A DNA stretch of 64,000 nucleotides from Prauserella salsuginis (lineage in GTDB: Bacteria; Actinomycetota; Actinomycetes; Mycobacteriales; Pseudonocardiaceae): the NCBI RefSeq assembly GCF_024648885.1, contig NZ_JANBBF010000009.1:124001-188000 (forward strand). The letters run 5' to 3'. Of this stretch, positions 8,372 through 16,760 are shown piece after piece. The translations under genes and the position numbers were made by a program. Positions within the stretch are counted from its first letter, which is position 1. Each line of letters begins with the position of its first letter. The notes below the pieces were generated by a model. It ran no database searches. It saw only the letters and a program-made list of their open reading frames with translations, and was not told where the DNA came from.

Positions 8372-8815
8372 GTGGAAGCGCAGATCGCCGGCGGCGGCGG
8401 GGGCATGTTGTCGAAGATGCCGACGCCGATGGTCCACATGACCAAGAACACGGCGAGCTTGGGCGAGTTCGCCAAGCAGGCGGCGAGCTCGGCGGCCGGC
8501 GGTGGCTACTCCTTCAGCCCTGAGGAGATCGACGCGGTGTTGTCGCAGTGGGAGCAACTGCGCGACGACCTGCAGAACGACGTCGACGAGGCCAACCGGA
8601 TCGCGGGCGTGCAGGCACCGGGCAACGAACCGGCGAGCAACACGTTCGTCGGCTCGGCCAACCCTGCGGGACAGGCGCTGCTGCAGCAGACCATGAGCAT
8701 GCTCAAGCACACCGAGCAGTACATCGAGGCATTGAAGAAGGCCAAGGGCGTCACCGAGGCCGCCGACACGCAGGCCGCCGAGGACGCGGGCAAGGCCGGC
8801 GGGGTGCTTGGATGA
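8372..8815 (+). CDS. PE-like ESX-associated small helical protein
   Basis: 147 residues from GTG 8372 (GAGAGGAAGGGG upstream). Mostly helical: a Gly/Met-rich N-terminus, then FSPEEIDAVLSQWEQLRDDL and a second helix (QALLQQTMSMLKHTEQYIEA), a two-helix layout like WXG100/PE proteins, with a QW just where a turn is expected. Its place in front of a DUF3558 lipoprotein, a PPE-like protein and EspG supports a type VII substrate-family role. Overlaps the next gene by ATGA. No exact family recognised. Confidence 0.6.
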   Translation: MEAQIAGGGGGMLSKMPTPMVHMTKNTASLGEFAKQAASSAAGGGYSFSPEEIDAVLSQWEQLRDDLQNDVDEANRIAGVQAPGNEPASNTFVGSANPAGQALLQQTMSMLKHTEQYIEALKKAKGVTEAADTQAAEDAGKAGGVLG

Positions 8816-9453
8816 GACGCCGCCCCGCGGGTGCGGTGCTCGCCGCGGCGGTTGCCGGCCTGGTGCTGTCGGCCTGCGGTTCCCCGACCGAAGGAGAGGC
8901 GACCGGCGGGGGCGACCCGTCGGCGCCTGCCTCGTCGGCGAGTGAGCCGGGCCCGTCGTCTCCTGCCGACGACTCGAGCGGACAGGCACCGCCAGTGAGC
9001 GATCCGGTCGACGTCGCCGCCCTCGAACAGGATCCGTGCGCGGCGCTGTCGAGCTCGCAGACGCAGGAACGCAACCTGGAGCAGGGCGAGTCCGAACCGA
9101 TGTCCGACGGTTCGCCGACCTGCATCTACCGCTACGCCGACGGTTCGGGCAGCCGGGTCCGGTTCGTCGCGGTGCAGGATTTCGCGAATGGTCTGGACGA
9201 CGTCTACGCCAGGGCCGACAGCCTCGCGGTGTTCGAGCCGACCGAGGTCGAAGGCCACCCGGCGGTGGTCACGCAGACCCACCGCGACGACCGCGACAAC
9301 GGCTTCTGCGACCTGCAGGTCGGGCTCACCGACGAGTACGTGGTGTCGCTGATGGCCCAGGTCACCGAGGCGAGCGAAGACTATCCGCAGGGATGCGAGG
9401 TCGCCGAGGTACTCGCCGGCGACATGATTCACAACCTTCGAGGGGACGCGTGA
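8812..9453 (+). CDS. DUF3558-family lipoprotein
   Basis: 213 residues. Signal peptide with lipobox LSAC (AGLVLSACGS) followed by a Ser/Pro/Gly-rich linker and a DUF3558-type domain: DPCAALSSSQ, PTCIYRYADGSG, FCDLQVGL and YPQGCEVAEVLAG supply the conserved cysteines. Expected to be a lipid-anchored extracytoplasmic protein; DUF3558 lipoproteins are common beside PE/PPE-like genes in Pseudonocardiaceae. ATG at 8812 overlaps the preceding stop, implying translational coupling. Confidence 0.8.
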   Translation: MRRRPAGAVLAAAVAGLVLSACGSPTEGEATGGGDPSAPASSASEPGPSSPADDSSGQAPPVSDPVDVAALEQDPCAALSSSQTQERNLEQGESEPMSDGSPTCIYRYADGSGSRVRFVAVQDFANGLDDVYARADSLAVFEPTEVEGHPAVVTQTHRDDRDNGFCDLQVGLTDEYVVSLMAQVTEASEDYPQGCEVAEVLAGDMIHNLRGDA

Positions 9454-9516
9454 CGCAGATGGAACCGCCCTCCGCCGCGCCCCGTCAGAACCACATCGCG
9501 ACCAAGGGAGCCTGAG

Positions 9517-11001
9517 ATGGTGCTGCCAGTTCTCGTTCCGATCGCCGCCGGTGCGGGCGGCTACATCGCCGACTCGGTGGCGAACAGCCAGGACGGTCAA
9601 CAGCAGGTCAGCTCGTCCGGCTGCATCGACGCATACCAGATTTACCAAGCCATCACGGGCGGTCCCGGCACTGCCTCGCTGCACGACGGTCGGTCCGCGA
9701 CCGAGGTGCTGCAGAGCCGCTACCAGCAGCGCGTGGCGCAGATCGAGCAGCTCGACAAGAAGATGGACGCCGCCTGGACCGGTGAAGGCGGCTCCAGCGC
9801 CCGGATGGGCGCCGAGCCGCTGAAGGTCTGGATGGAGGATTCCAACGCGAACCTCGCCAAGAGCGGCGCCGTCCTGAACAACCAGTCGAGCGCGTTCGAG
9901 AAGGTCCGCACGACGGTTCAGCCGCTGCCGAACAATCCGCCGGAGAGCGGCTTCTGGAACGACGTGGCCCCGTGGGAGACCGACACGGACCGCGAGATCC
10001 AGCAGTACAACGAGAACGCCAAACGCAATGTCGCGGCGTTCGAGGCGTACAACAGCGAGAGCACGCACAACGCCAATTCGATGCCGCAGTTCAGCGAGAT
10101 GCAGGGCTCGTTCGGAGACGTGTCACTGGCCGAGTCGGGTGTCGCCGAGGGCGGTATCGCCAAGGACTTCATCCACAACGGCGGCGGGTCTGCCGACGGC
10201 AGCGGTGGCAGTGGAGGTGCCGGCGGCTACGGCACCGGAGGCGGCAGCGGTAGCGGCGGTGGTAGCGGCGGTGGTCAATACCCCGGCCCTGGCACGCCCG
10301 GTCCCGGCGCTCCCGGTCCCGGTACGCCCGGTCCCGGCACGCCCGGTCCGGGCAACCCCGGGCCCGGCTACCCGCCCGGCACACCCGGTCCCGGCACTCC
10401 GGGGCCCGGTTACCCGCCGGGGACCCCCGGTCCTGGTGACTCCTGGGATCCGTCGATTCCGGGTCGCCTGCCCGAGGACGACAGCACCAGTTCATCGGGC
10501 TTCGACACGGGCTTTCCCAACGGGCAGTTCGGTGGCCCGTACGCACCCGGCACGCCCGGCCCTGGCGCGAGCAACTTCGGCCCCGGTAGCAGCAACTTCG
10601 GTCCGGGCGGCACCAGCGCTTACGGTCCCGGTGCCGTCGGATTCGGTCCGGGCGGCAGCGGTGCCGGTTCGGGTTACGGCTCGGGTTCCGGTTACGGCTC
10701 GGGTGCAGGCGGCGCGGCCGGTGCAGGCGGCGCCGGTGCGGGCAGCGCGGGCGCGGGCGGCGCGGCCGGCCGTGGCGGTGCGATGGGCATGGGCGGTGGC
10801 GCCATGGGCTCCGGAGCCGGTGCCGCGGGCGCCGCGGGCGCGGCGGGAGGTCGCGGCGGCATGATGCCGATGGGCGCCGGTGGACGTGGCCAGCAAGGTG
10901 ACGACGACGAGGAACACGAGCGCAAGTTCATGATCGACGAGGACGGCAACAAGCTGTTCGGCACCGATCAGAAGACCGCTCCGCCCGTGATCGGCGAATA
11001 G
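9517..11001 (+). CDS. PPE-like protein with collagen-like Pro-Gly region
   Basis: 494 residues; ATG after AAGGGAG. The N-terminal about 180 residues are helical with a WTGEGG turn (W-x-G, about residue 88) and resemble PPE-type ESX substrates. Then a Gly/Ser linker, a block of GPGTPGPG repeats (about residues 257-310), more Gly/Ala-rich sequence, and an acidic C-terminus (EEHERKFMIDEDGNKLFGTD) ending APPVIGE, a tail I recall from PPE-domain proteins of this family. Probably chaperoned by the EspG encoded downstream. Confidence 0.7.
   Translation: MVLPVLVPIAAGAGGYIADSVANSQDGQQQVSSSGCIDAYQIYQAITGGPGTASLHDGRSATEVLQSRYQQRVAQIEQLDKKMDAAWTGEGGSSARMGAEPLKVWMEDSNANLAKSGAVLNNQSSAFEKVRTTVQPLPNNPPESGFWNDVAPWETDTDREIQQYNENAKRNVAAFEAYNSESTHNANSMPQFSEMQGSFGDVSLAESGVAEGGIAKDFIHNGGGSADGSGGSGGAGGYGTGGGSGSGGGSGGGQYPGPGTPGPGAPGPGTPGPGTPGPGNPGPGYPPGTPGPGTPGPGYPPGTPGPGDSWDPSIPGRLPEDDSTSSSGFDTGFPNGQFGGPYAPGTPGPGASNFGPGSSNFGPGGTSAYGPGAVGFGPGGSGAGSGYGSGSGYGSGAGGAAGAGGAGAGSAGAGGAAGRGGAMGMGGGAMGSGAGAAGAAGAAGGRGGMMPMGAGGRGQQGDDDEEHERKFMIDEDGNKLFGTDQKTAPPVIGE
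10285..10435 (+). repeat. Collagen-like GPGxPGPG coding repeat
   Basis: Tandem imperfect units of CCCGGTCCCGGC(AC)G inside the PPE-like gene encode about ten GPGTPGPG/GPGAPGPG/GPGYPPGTP units; prone to length variation. Confidence 0.8.
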
Positions 11002-11046
11002 GACATACCACCCAGACGGGTCGGATATACCATTACGGCTCACCCG

Positions 11047-11086
11047 ATCGGGCCGCTGCCACGTAGCTTCTCGGCAGCGGCCCGAT
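11047..11086 (+). terminator. 14-bp hairpin between the PPE-like and EspG genes
   Basis: ATCGGGCCGCTGCC (11047-11060) is perfectly complementary to 11073-11086 across a 12-nt loop. No T-run; it may end or attenuate the PPE-like transcript before espG. Confidence 0.55.
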
Positions 11087-11180
11087 GTCTGGCCCACCCG
11101 GTTCCACTCGACTCAACCCCTGGCCCGATGCCGCGGCCGGACTCCGGTCCGCGGGCCGTGCACCCCGAAGAGGCAGCGCC

Positions 11181-11966
11181 GTGCTCGAGCACCAGGAGAT
11201 TCTCCGTACCCGCACCCTCGTCCGCCTGCTCCAGCGGACGGGAACCGAACCACACGCGACTCTCGAGAAGGGCGCGACGTGGTACAGCCGCGAGGCGCTG
11301 CAGCAAATCGACGCCGAGATCCATGCCGAGCTCGCGCGCGTCGGCCTGGCGAACGAGAACGGGGTGCACCCGGACCTGCTTGCAACCGTCGAGGCCATCG
11401 GTCACCCCGAGCTGGAGTACTACGGCTGGATCAGCGGCCTGCACGACGGCGCGCCCGTCGACCTGTCCGTGCTGGCGGGCAGCGGCCGCGGTGAGGCGTT
11501 CACGCTGGTCAACAACGAGGCCGCCGGAGTGGTGGTACTGGCCAGCGTCCCGGCGCGGGAGCTGGTGGACGCGTTCCTGCTGCAGTTGCCACAGCAATCG
11601 CCCGCGAACGCGCACGCACTCTCGGTGCCGAAGGCCAAGGTGGAGGGCCGGAAGGGCGAGTCGCTGAGCGAGGACTCGCTGATGCGGTCCGAGGTGCCGG
11701 ACGCGGCCCAGCGGGAGCTGAACGAGTTCAAGCGCATCATGGGGCTCGAACGCACCGGTGGTGGGCAGTTGTACGTGGCGGCACGGAACCGGTCCGGACA
11801 ACGCCAGCGCGCGGAGAAGCCGATCACCTACCTCGACACCGCCGAGGGCCGTTGGCTGATCGAGGAGACCCCGGGCACGGGTGAGCCGATGCTCGCCGCC
11901 GCGCCCGCGACGCCGGAGCTGCTGCGATCGCGCCTGCGTGAGGCGCAGCGCACGCTGGCCGACTGA
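11181..11966 (+). CDS. ESX secretion-associated protein EspG
   Basis: 261 residues from GTG 11181 (GAAGAGGC upstream). Family features: an N-terminal helical segment, the ISGLHDG and FTLVNNEAAGVVVLA strands, the LMRSEVPDAAQRELNEFKRIM helix and a C-terminal YLDTAEGRWLIEE strand. EspG proteins are cytosolic chaperones that bind PE-PPE pairs for type VII export, fitting the three genes upstream. The length is usual for the family. Confidence 0.85.
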   Translation: MLEHQEILRTRTLVRLLQRTGTEPHATLEKGATWYSREALQQIDAEIHAELARVGLANENGVHPDLLATVEAIGHPELEYYGWISGLHDGAPVDLSVLAGSGRGEAFTLVNNEAAGVVVLASVPARELVDAFLLQLPQQSPANAHALSVPKAKVEGRKGESLSEDSLMRSEVPDAAQRELNEFKRIMGLERTGGGQLYVAARNRSGQRQRAEKPITYLDTAEGRWLIEETPGTGEPMLAAAPATPELLRSRLREAQRTLAD

Positions 11967-12091
11967 CAGGCTGCCCCCGGCCTCCGCTGCCCTCTCGACG
12001 GTGCGTGATGAACGGTGACAGTGAGTGCCCGCTCGTTCGGCCGCTGGACAACCCGCCCACAGCACTCGCCGTGATCACACCGGCACCGGCG

Positions 12092-12295
12092 ATATCCACA
12101 GCCCGCAACGCTCCCGGACTCTCGCGACACGCCGAAGGAGCGGTTTCCGCCGACACGCCGAGAGTGTGACCACAAACTTATCCACAACCTGCCCACAAGG
12201 ATTGACCAGGGGCTTTCCCTCGGACGGGCGATGGTTTCCCCACCTTGTACACAGGCCGACGGCACGTTGTGACTGGTTCAGCCCACTCATCCACA
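12092..12295 (+). promoter_or_regulatory. Cluster of DnaA-box-like sites upstream of dnaB
   Basis: Four same-strand nonamers lie in a 704-bp gap that has no coding signal: ATATCCACA (12092), perfect TTATCCACA (12178), TTGTACACA (12245) and TCATCCACA (12287). The second is the classical box; the others differ from TTRTCCACA by one base. The rest of the gap up to dnaB holds the SOS box listed separately and a GACAGCCACG-type low-complexity run near 12560-12640. Confidence 0.5.
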
Positions 12296-12446
12296 GGCAA
12301 TGCACAGCGGGACGCACACCGGTCCCCAGGCCCAATTGCAATGCGCCGTCCGAGCGATCTAGCGTGCTTCTCGCGCGCCCGTCTGCGCGTGTGAGGCAGC
12401 GACCCCGGCGGCGCTCCGACAGTGCCGTCCGGCGGCCGGACTACGG

Positions 12447-12468
12447 TATGATTCGAACTTCCGTTCGA
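12447..12468 (+). promoter_or_regulatory. LexA (SOS) box over a -10 element upstream of dnaB
   Basis: TCGAACttccGTTCGA at 12453-12468 matches the actinobacterial SOS consensus TCGAAC-N4-GTTCGA at all twelve positions. TATGAT at 12447-12452 just before it is a good -10 hexamer, so LexA bound here would block the start site. The nearest downstream gene is dnaB, 200 bp away, with no other gene between. Confidence 0.7.
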
Positions 12469-12670
12469 TGTCCAGGCGTACGCAGGCCCGGCCGGGCGGT
12501 GGCCGTGCCCGCCGGACACCCCGCACGAGGGCACCCGGCACCGTGGAGACTCGAACGGCGCACACGGCCGATCGACAGCCACGGCAACCACGACCACCGA
12601 GACAGCCACGAGAGCCACGACATCCACAACAGCGGATGCTCGAACGACGACGAAGGAGGTGCGCGAACCG

Positions 12671-15262
12671 GTGGCGATCACCGACGACCGCGGTCCCACG
12701 ACGAGCGGCGGCGAGCACGGCACGTTCGACCGCCAGCCGCCCCAGGACGTCGCCGCGGAGCAGTCCGTGCTCGGCGGCATGCTGCTGTCGAAGGATGCGA
12801 TCGCCGACGTCGTCGAGGTGCTGCGGCCCGGCGACTTCTACCGGCCCGCGCACCAGGCGGTGTACGACTGCATCCTCGACCTGTACGGCCGCGGTGAACC
12901 CGCCGACCCGATCACGGTGTCGGCGGAGCTGGAGCGCCGCAGTGAGCTGAGCCGGGTCGGCGGAGCGCCGTACCTGCACACGCTCATCGCGACCGTGCCC
13001 ACGGCCGCGAACGCCGGGTACTACGCACAGATCGTCGCGGAGAAGGCGGTCCTGCGACGGCTCGTCGAGGCGGGCACGCGGATCGTGCAGTACGGCTACG
13101 GTGCCGACAACAGCGGCGGCGACGGTAACGACATCAACGAGGTGGTCGACCGCGCCCAGGCCGCGATCTACGAGGTCACCGAGCGCCGCACCAGCGAGGA
13201 CTACGTCGCGCTTGAGGAACTGCTCCAGCCGACGATGGACGAGATCGACGCCATCGCCTCCCGCGGCGGTGACGCGCAGGGCATTCCCACCGGCTTCACC
13301 GACCTCGACGACGTGACGAACGGGCTGCACCCCGGTCAGATGGTCATCGTCGCGGCCCGGCCGGGTGTGGGTAAGGCGCTCGCGCTCGACACGCAGCTGG
13401 CCACTCCGTCCGGGTGGACCACGATGGGCGAGGTGCAACCGGGTGACCAGCTGATCGGCTCGGATGGGCGGCCCACGACCGTCGTGGCCGCGACCGACGT
13501 CATGCACGGCCGCCCGTGCTACGAGGTGGAGTTCTCCGACGGAACCGTGATCGTCGCGGACGCCGAGCACCAGTGGCTGACCGACACGCGCGCATCCCGG
13601 CGGGGAAACGCCCGCGCCGAGGTCCGCACCACCGAGCAGCTCGCCGCCACGGTCCGGTGTGGCACCGCCGACAGCCGCGTCAACCACTCCGTACAGCTCG
13701 CGCAGCCGCTGGATCTTCCCGAACGCGTCCTCCCACTGCACCCCTACGCGCTCGGTGCCTGGCTCGGCGACGGCCACGCCGCAGCCGCCCGGTTCACCAC
13801 CGCCGACCCGGAGATCATCACCTACCTCGAAGCCGAGGCAGGGCTGTTCGTCCCCAGGACCGGCAAGTACGCGTACACGTTGCGCTTCCCGGAACCCGAA
13901 CCGACGGAATTCCGGTCCTGCGTCGTCTGTGGCGCGGCGTTCCTACCGCGGACCAGTGAGGTCAGGACCTGCGGCCAGTCGTGCGGTGGAAAGGCGCGCT
14001 TCGTCTCCGAACCCGTTCCGGCCCCCTCGTGTCCCGACTGCGGGAAGCCGTCCTCGGGTTTCCGACTGTGTCAGGAATGCCGCGATCACCACGGGACCGT
14101 GCAAGCGGTGTTGCGGACTCTCGGCGTGCTGGGCGACAAGCACATTCCGGTCGACTACCTCCGCGCTTCGGAGGAACAACGACGAGCGCTGCTGGCGGGG
14201 CTCCTCGACACCGACGGCACCGTGACGGCCTCGGGCGGTGTCCAGTTCTCCGTCACCGACGAACGTCTCGCGGACGGCGTGTACGAGTTGGTCGTCGGCC
14301 TCGGCTACCGGTGTTCCCGGACCACCAAGCAGGTGCGTGGACGAACCGGAGCGACGTCGGTGGCGCACACGCTCACGTTCACGACCCATGACCGCGTTTT
14401 CTGGTTGCAGCGCAAACACCTGGTGCACAAGGAACGGCTCACCGGGCGCAGCCCGCGGCCGACCCCGCGGTACGTCGTGGAGGTCCGCCCCGTGACCAGC
14501 GTGCCCGTGCGGTGCGTCGAGGTCAGCGCGGGGGACCACCTGTATCTCGCCGGACGCTCCATGGTCCCGACACACAATTCGACCCTGGGCCTGGACTTCG
14601 CCAGGTCGTGCTCGATCAAACACGGCATGACCAGCGCGATCTTCTCGCTGGAGATGAGCCGCACCGAGATCGTCATGCGCATGCTGTCAGCCGAAGCACG
14701 CATCCGACTGGCCGACATGCGCGGTGGCCGCATGTCCGACGACGACTGGACGCGGCTGGCGCGGCGCATGAGCGAGATCAGCGAGGCGCCGCTGTTCGTG
14801 GACGACTCGCCGAACCTGACGATGATGGAGATCCGCGCGAAGGCCCGCCGCCTCAAGCAGCGCAACGACCTGCAGCTCGTCGTCGTCGACTACATGCAGC
14901 TGATGACGTCGGGCAAGCGCGTCGAATCGCGGCAGCAGGAGGTGTCGGAGTTCTCTCGGCAGCTGAAGCTGCTGGCGAAGGAACTCGAAGTGCCGGTCGT
15001 GGCGATCAGCCAGCTGAACCGTGGCCCGGAACAGCGGACCGACAAGCGTCCGATGCTGTCGGACCTGCGTGAATCCGGTTCGCTGGAACAGGACGCCGAC
15101 ATCGTCATGCTGATCCACCGGCCGGACGCCTTCGAGCAGGACGACCCACGCGCGGGGGAGGCGGACCTGATCCTGGCCAAGCACCGTGCCGGTCCGACGA
15201 GCACGATCGCCGTCGCCCACCAGCTGCACTACAGCCGCTTCGCCGACCTCGCCCAGCAGTAG
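12671..15262 (+). CDS. dnaB: Replicative DNA helicase DnaB, interrupted by an intein
   Basis: 863 residues as translated, about 462 after splicing. GTG at 12671 is chosen because AAGGAGG ends 11 nt before it; GTG 12659 lies inside that site. N-terminal primase-interacting domain (PQDVAAEQSVLGGMLLSKDA), then the RecA-like motor: Walker A ARPGVGK/STLG is split by the intein, followed by SLEMSRTEI, VVDYMQLM (Walker B), SRQLKLLAKELEVPVVAISQ and DLRESGSLEQDADIV. Hexameric helicase at the fork; splicing is essential for function. Alone behind its own regulatory region. Confidence 0.96.
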   Translation: MAITDDRGPTTSGGEHGTFDRQPPQDVAAEQSVLGGMLLSKDAIADVVEVLRPGDFYRPAHQAVYDCILDLYGRGEPADPITVSAELERRSELSRVGGAPYLHTLIATVPTAANAGYYAQIVAEKAVLRRLVEAGTRIVQYGYGADNSGGDGNDINEVVDRAQAAIYEVTERRTSEDYVALEELLQPTMDEIDAIASRGGDAQGIPTGFTDLDDVTNGLHPGQMVIVAARPGVGKALALDTQLATPSGWTTMGEVQPGDQLIGSDGRPTTVVAATDVMHGRPCYEVEFSDGTVIVADAEHQWLTDTRASRRGNARAEVRTTEQLAATVRCGTADSRVNHSVQLAQPLDLPERVLPLHPYALGAWLGDGHAAAARFTTADPEIITYLEAEAGLFVPRTGKYAYTLRFPEPEPTEFRSCVVCGAAFLPRTSEVRTCGQSCGGKARFVSEPVPAPSCPDCGKPSSGFRLCQECRDHHGTVQAVLRTLGVLGDKHIPVDYLRASEEQRRALLAGLLDTDGTVTASGGVQFSVTDERLADGVYELVVGLGYRCSRTTKQVRGRTGATSVAHTLTFTTHDRVFWLQRKHLVHKERLTGRSPRPTPRYVVEVRPVTSVPVRCVEVSAGDHLYLAGRSMVPTHNSTLGLDFARSCSIKHGMTSAIFSLEMSRTEIVMRMLSAEARIRLADMRGGRMSDDDWTRLARRMSEISEAPLFVDDSPNLTMMEIRAKARRLKQRNDLQLVVVDYMQLMTSGKRVESRQQEVSEFSRQLKLLAKELEVPVVAISQLNRGPEQRTDKRPMLSDLRESGSLEQDADIVMLIHRPDAFEQDDPRAGEADLILAKHRAGPTSTIAVAHQLHYSRFADLAQQ
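13376..14578 (+). other. Class 3 intein with LAGLIDADG endonuclease and zinc modules
   Basis: 401 codons inserted in the P-loop (GVGK^ALALDTQL ... VPTHN^STLG, the DnaB-b site). The first residue is Ala, not Cys/Ser/Thr, and the class 3 W-C-T set is present: Trp in AEHQW (block B), Cys in VPVRCVEV (block F), Thr in VPTHN (block G). LAGLIDADG motifs are LGAWLGDGH (about 13751) and LLAGLLDTDG (about 14189). Between them, 13919-14092 encodes cysteine pairs CVVC...CGQSC and CPDC...CQEC, two zinc-ribbon-like modules. Ser+1 is the first extein residue. Confidence 0.93.
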
Positions 15263-15296
15263 CCGGGCACGGCCGGACGCGCGGCCGTAGCCGGAG

Positions 15297-16022
15297 TCAC
15301 GTCGACACGGGCAGGCATTCGGCGAGCAGGCCGACGACGTCGCGCCACGCCCGCTCGGCGTGCAGCGGGTGATGGCCGACGCCGGGGAGCACCTCCTGGT
15401 CGACCGTCGGATGGTGGAACGCGTGGAGCGCTCCGCCGTAGACCACGAGGCGCCAGTCGACGCCCGCGTCCTGCATCTCGGCGGCGAACGCGTCCCGCTG
15501 CTCCGGTGCCATGATCGGATCCTCGGAGCCGACCCCGGCCCACACGGGGCACCGAATGTTCCGTGCTTCGTCGGGCCTGCCCGTGACCAGGCCGTTGACC
15601 GTGCCGATCGCGCGGAGGTCGGCGCCTGCGCGGCCGAGTTCCAACGCGACCGCACCGCCGGTGCCGTAGCCGACGGCGGCGATCCGCTCGGGGTCGGTCC
15701 GTGGTTCGCCGCGGAGCACGTCGAGTGCCGCCTGGCCGATGTCACGCAGTCGGTCCTGGTCGCCGAGCAGCGGACTCACCCGCGCCAACATCTCGTGCGG
15801 GTCGGTGAACCAGTGCCCGCCGTGGAGGTCGAAGGCCAGCGACACGTATCCGAGTTCGGCGAGGGCGTCGGCCCTGCGGCGCTGGACGTCGGACACCCCA
15901 GGGCCTTCGGGGCCGAGCAGGACCGCGGGTCGACGTCCGGATCCGGCGGGGAGCGCGAGGTGGCCGACCATCGTCAGGCCGTCGGCGGGGTATTCGACAG
16001 TGCGCGTGGTGACAGCTGGCAT
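15297..16022 (-). CDS. Dienelactone hydrolase-like alpha/beta protein lacking the nucleophile
   Basis: 241 residues with the dienelactone-hydrolase fold: LLGPEGPGVSD, a GSEDPI acid turn and the YGGALHAFHHP histidine motif. At the nucleophile elbow the family has G-Y-C-x-G-G, but here codons 15657-15674 read GYGTGG, so the catalytic Cys is Gly. It may be inactive or non-enzymatic. Convergent with dnaB; divergent from the SRPBCC gene. Confidence 0.8.
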   Translation of the reverse strand: MPAVTTRTVEYPADGLTMVGHLALPAGSGRRPAVLLGPEGPGVSDVQRRRADALAELGYVSLAFDLHGGHWFTDPHEMLARVSPLLGDQDRLRDIGQAALDVLRGEPRTDPERIAAVGYGTGGAVALELGRAGADLRAIGTVNGLVTGRPDEARNIRCPVWAGVGSEDPIMAPEQRDAFAAEMQDAGVDWRLVVYGGALHAFHHPTVDQEVLPGVGHHPLHAERAWRDVVGLLAECLPVST

Positions 16023-16211
16023 GGAGTCGAACGTAGGCCACGTGGGTACCCGACGGTCCCGTGTTCACCCGCGGCGGAATCCGCTCCGGAGCTCTGCGGT
16101 GGCGGTATCCCGGTGTGACCGCCGCCGACTCGGGAATGGACGAGTACACCGAGCCACATCTCCGCGCGCCCACCGACCTCACGGCACCGCCGACACCCGA
16201 AGGGCATCACG

Positions 16212-16703
16212 ATGACCGACACCCGCACCACACAGGTCCATACCGTCTACATCGATGCGCCGGCCGAGAAGGTGTGGCAAGCACTCACCGATTCCGAGTA
16301 CACGAACAAGTTCGGCTACGGCGGCGAGGTCACCTTCGAGGCGCAGCCGGGTGGGCGGATGGTCCACCACACGACGCCCGCGATGAAGGAGATGGGCATG
16401 GGCGATGTGGCAGTGACCGCCACGGTCGTCGAGATCGACGCGCCGCACCGGCTCGTACTGGACTGGCAGGCCGCCTGGCACACCGACGAACCGCCGCAGC
16501 GCCTCACCTACGACGTCGTCCAGGGCGGGTCCGGTCTGACCAGGGTGACCCTGACGCACGACGTGACCGATGCCCCGGAGACCGGGAGCGACGTGGCGGG
16601 CGGCGGCGACGCGGAACGGGGCGCAGGCGGCTGGCCGTGGATCCTGTCCAGCCTGAAGACGCTGCTCGAGACCGGCCGCACGATGACCACCGCGGGCAGC
16701 TGA
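16212..16703 (+). CDS. SRPBCC/AHSA1-family protein
   Basis: 163 residues. Starts with the family strand VHTVYIDAPAEKVWQALTDS, then FGYGGEVTFEAQPGGRM and RLVLDWQAAWH, ending with a long amphipathic helix (WILSSLKTLLETG). AHSA1-like START-fold proteins bind small hydrophobic ligands or act as chaperone co-factors; the ligand cannot be read from sequence. ATG follows GAAGGG. Confidence 0.8.
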   Translation: MTDTRTTQVHTVYIDAPAEKVWQALTDSEYTNKFGYGGEVTFEAQPGGRMVHHTTPAMKEMGMGDVAVTATVVEIDAPHRLVLDWQAAWHTDEPPQRLTYDVVQGGSGLTRVTLTHDVTDAPETGSDVAGGGDAERGAGGWPWILSSLKTLLETGRTMTTAGS

Positions 16704-16760
16704 CACCCGCGGACCGACCATCGGACGGTGGTCGGACAGTGGTCGGGGCACCGCGGCGCA

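Noticed and set aside
12092-12295. The DnaA-box cluster as oriC itself
   Set aside because: oriC in actinomycetes lies between dnaA and dnaN with many more boxes and an AT-rich element; neither gene is here, and synteny places oriC right of the window.
12178-12780. Leftward 200-codon frame with a Val-rich span before dnaB
   Set aside because: The hydrophobic stretch comes from a GAC/CCACGA low-complexity run; no start signal and it overlaps the dnaB start.
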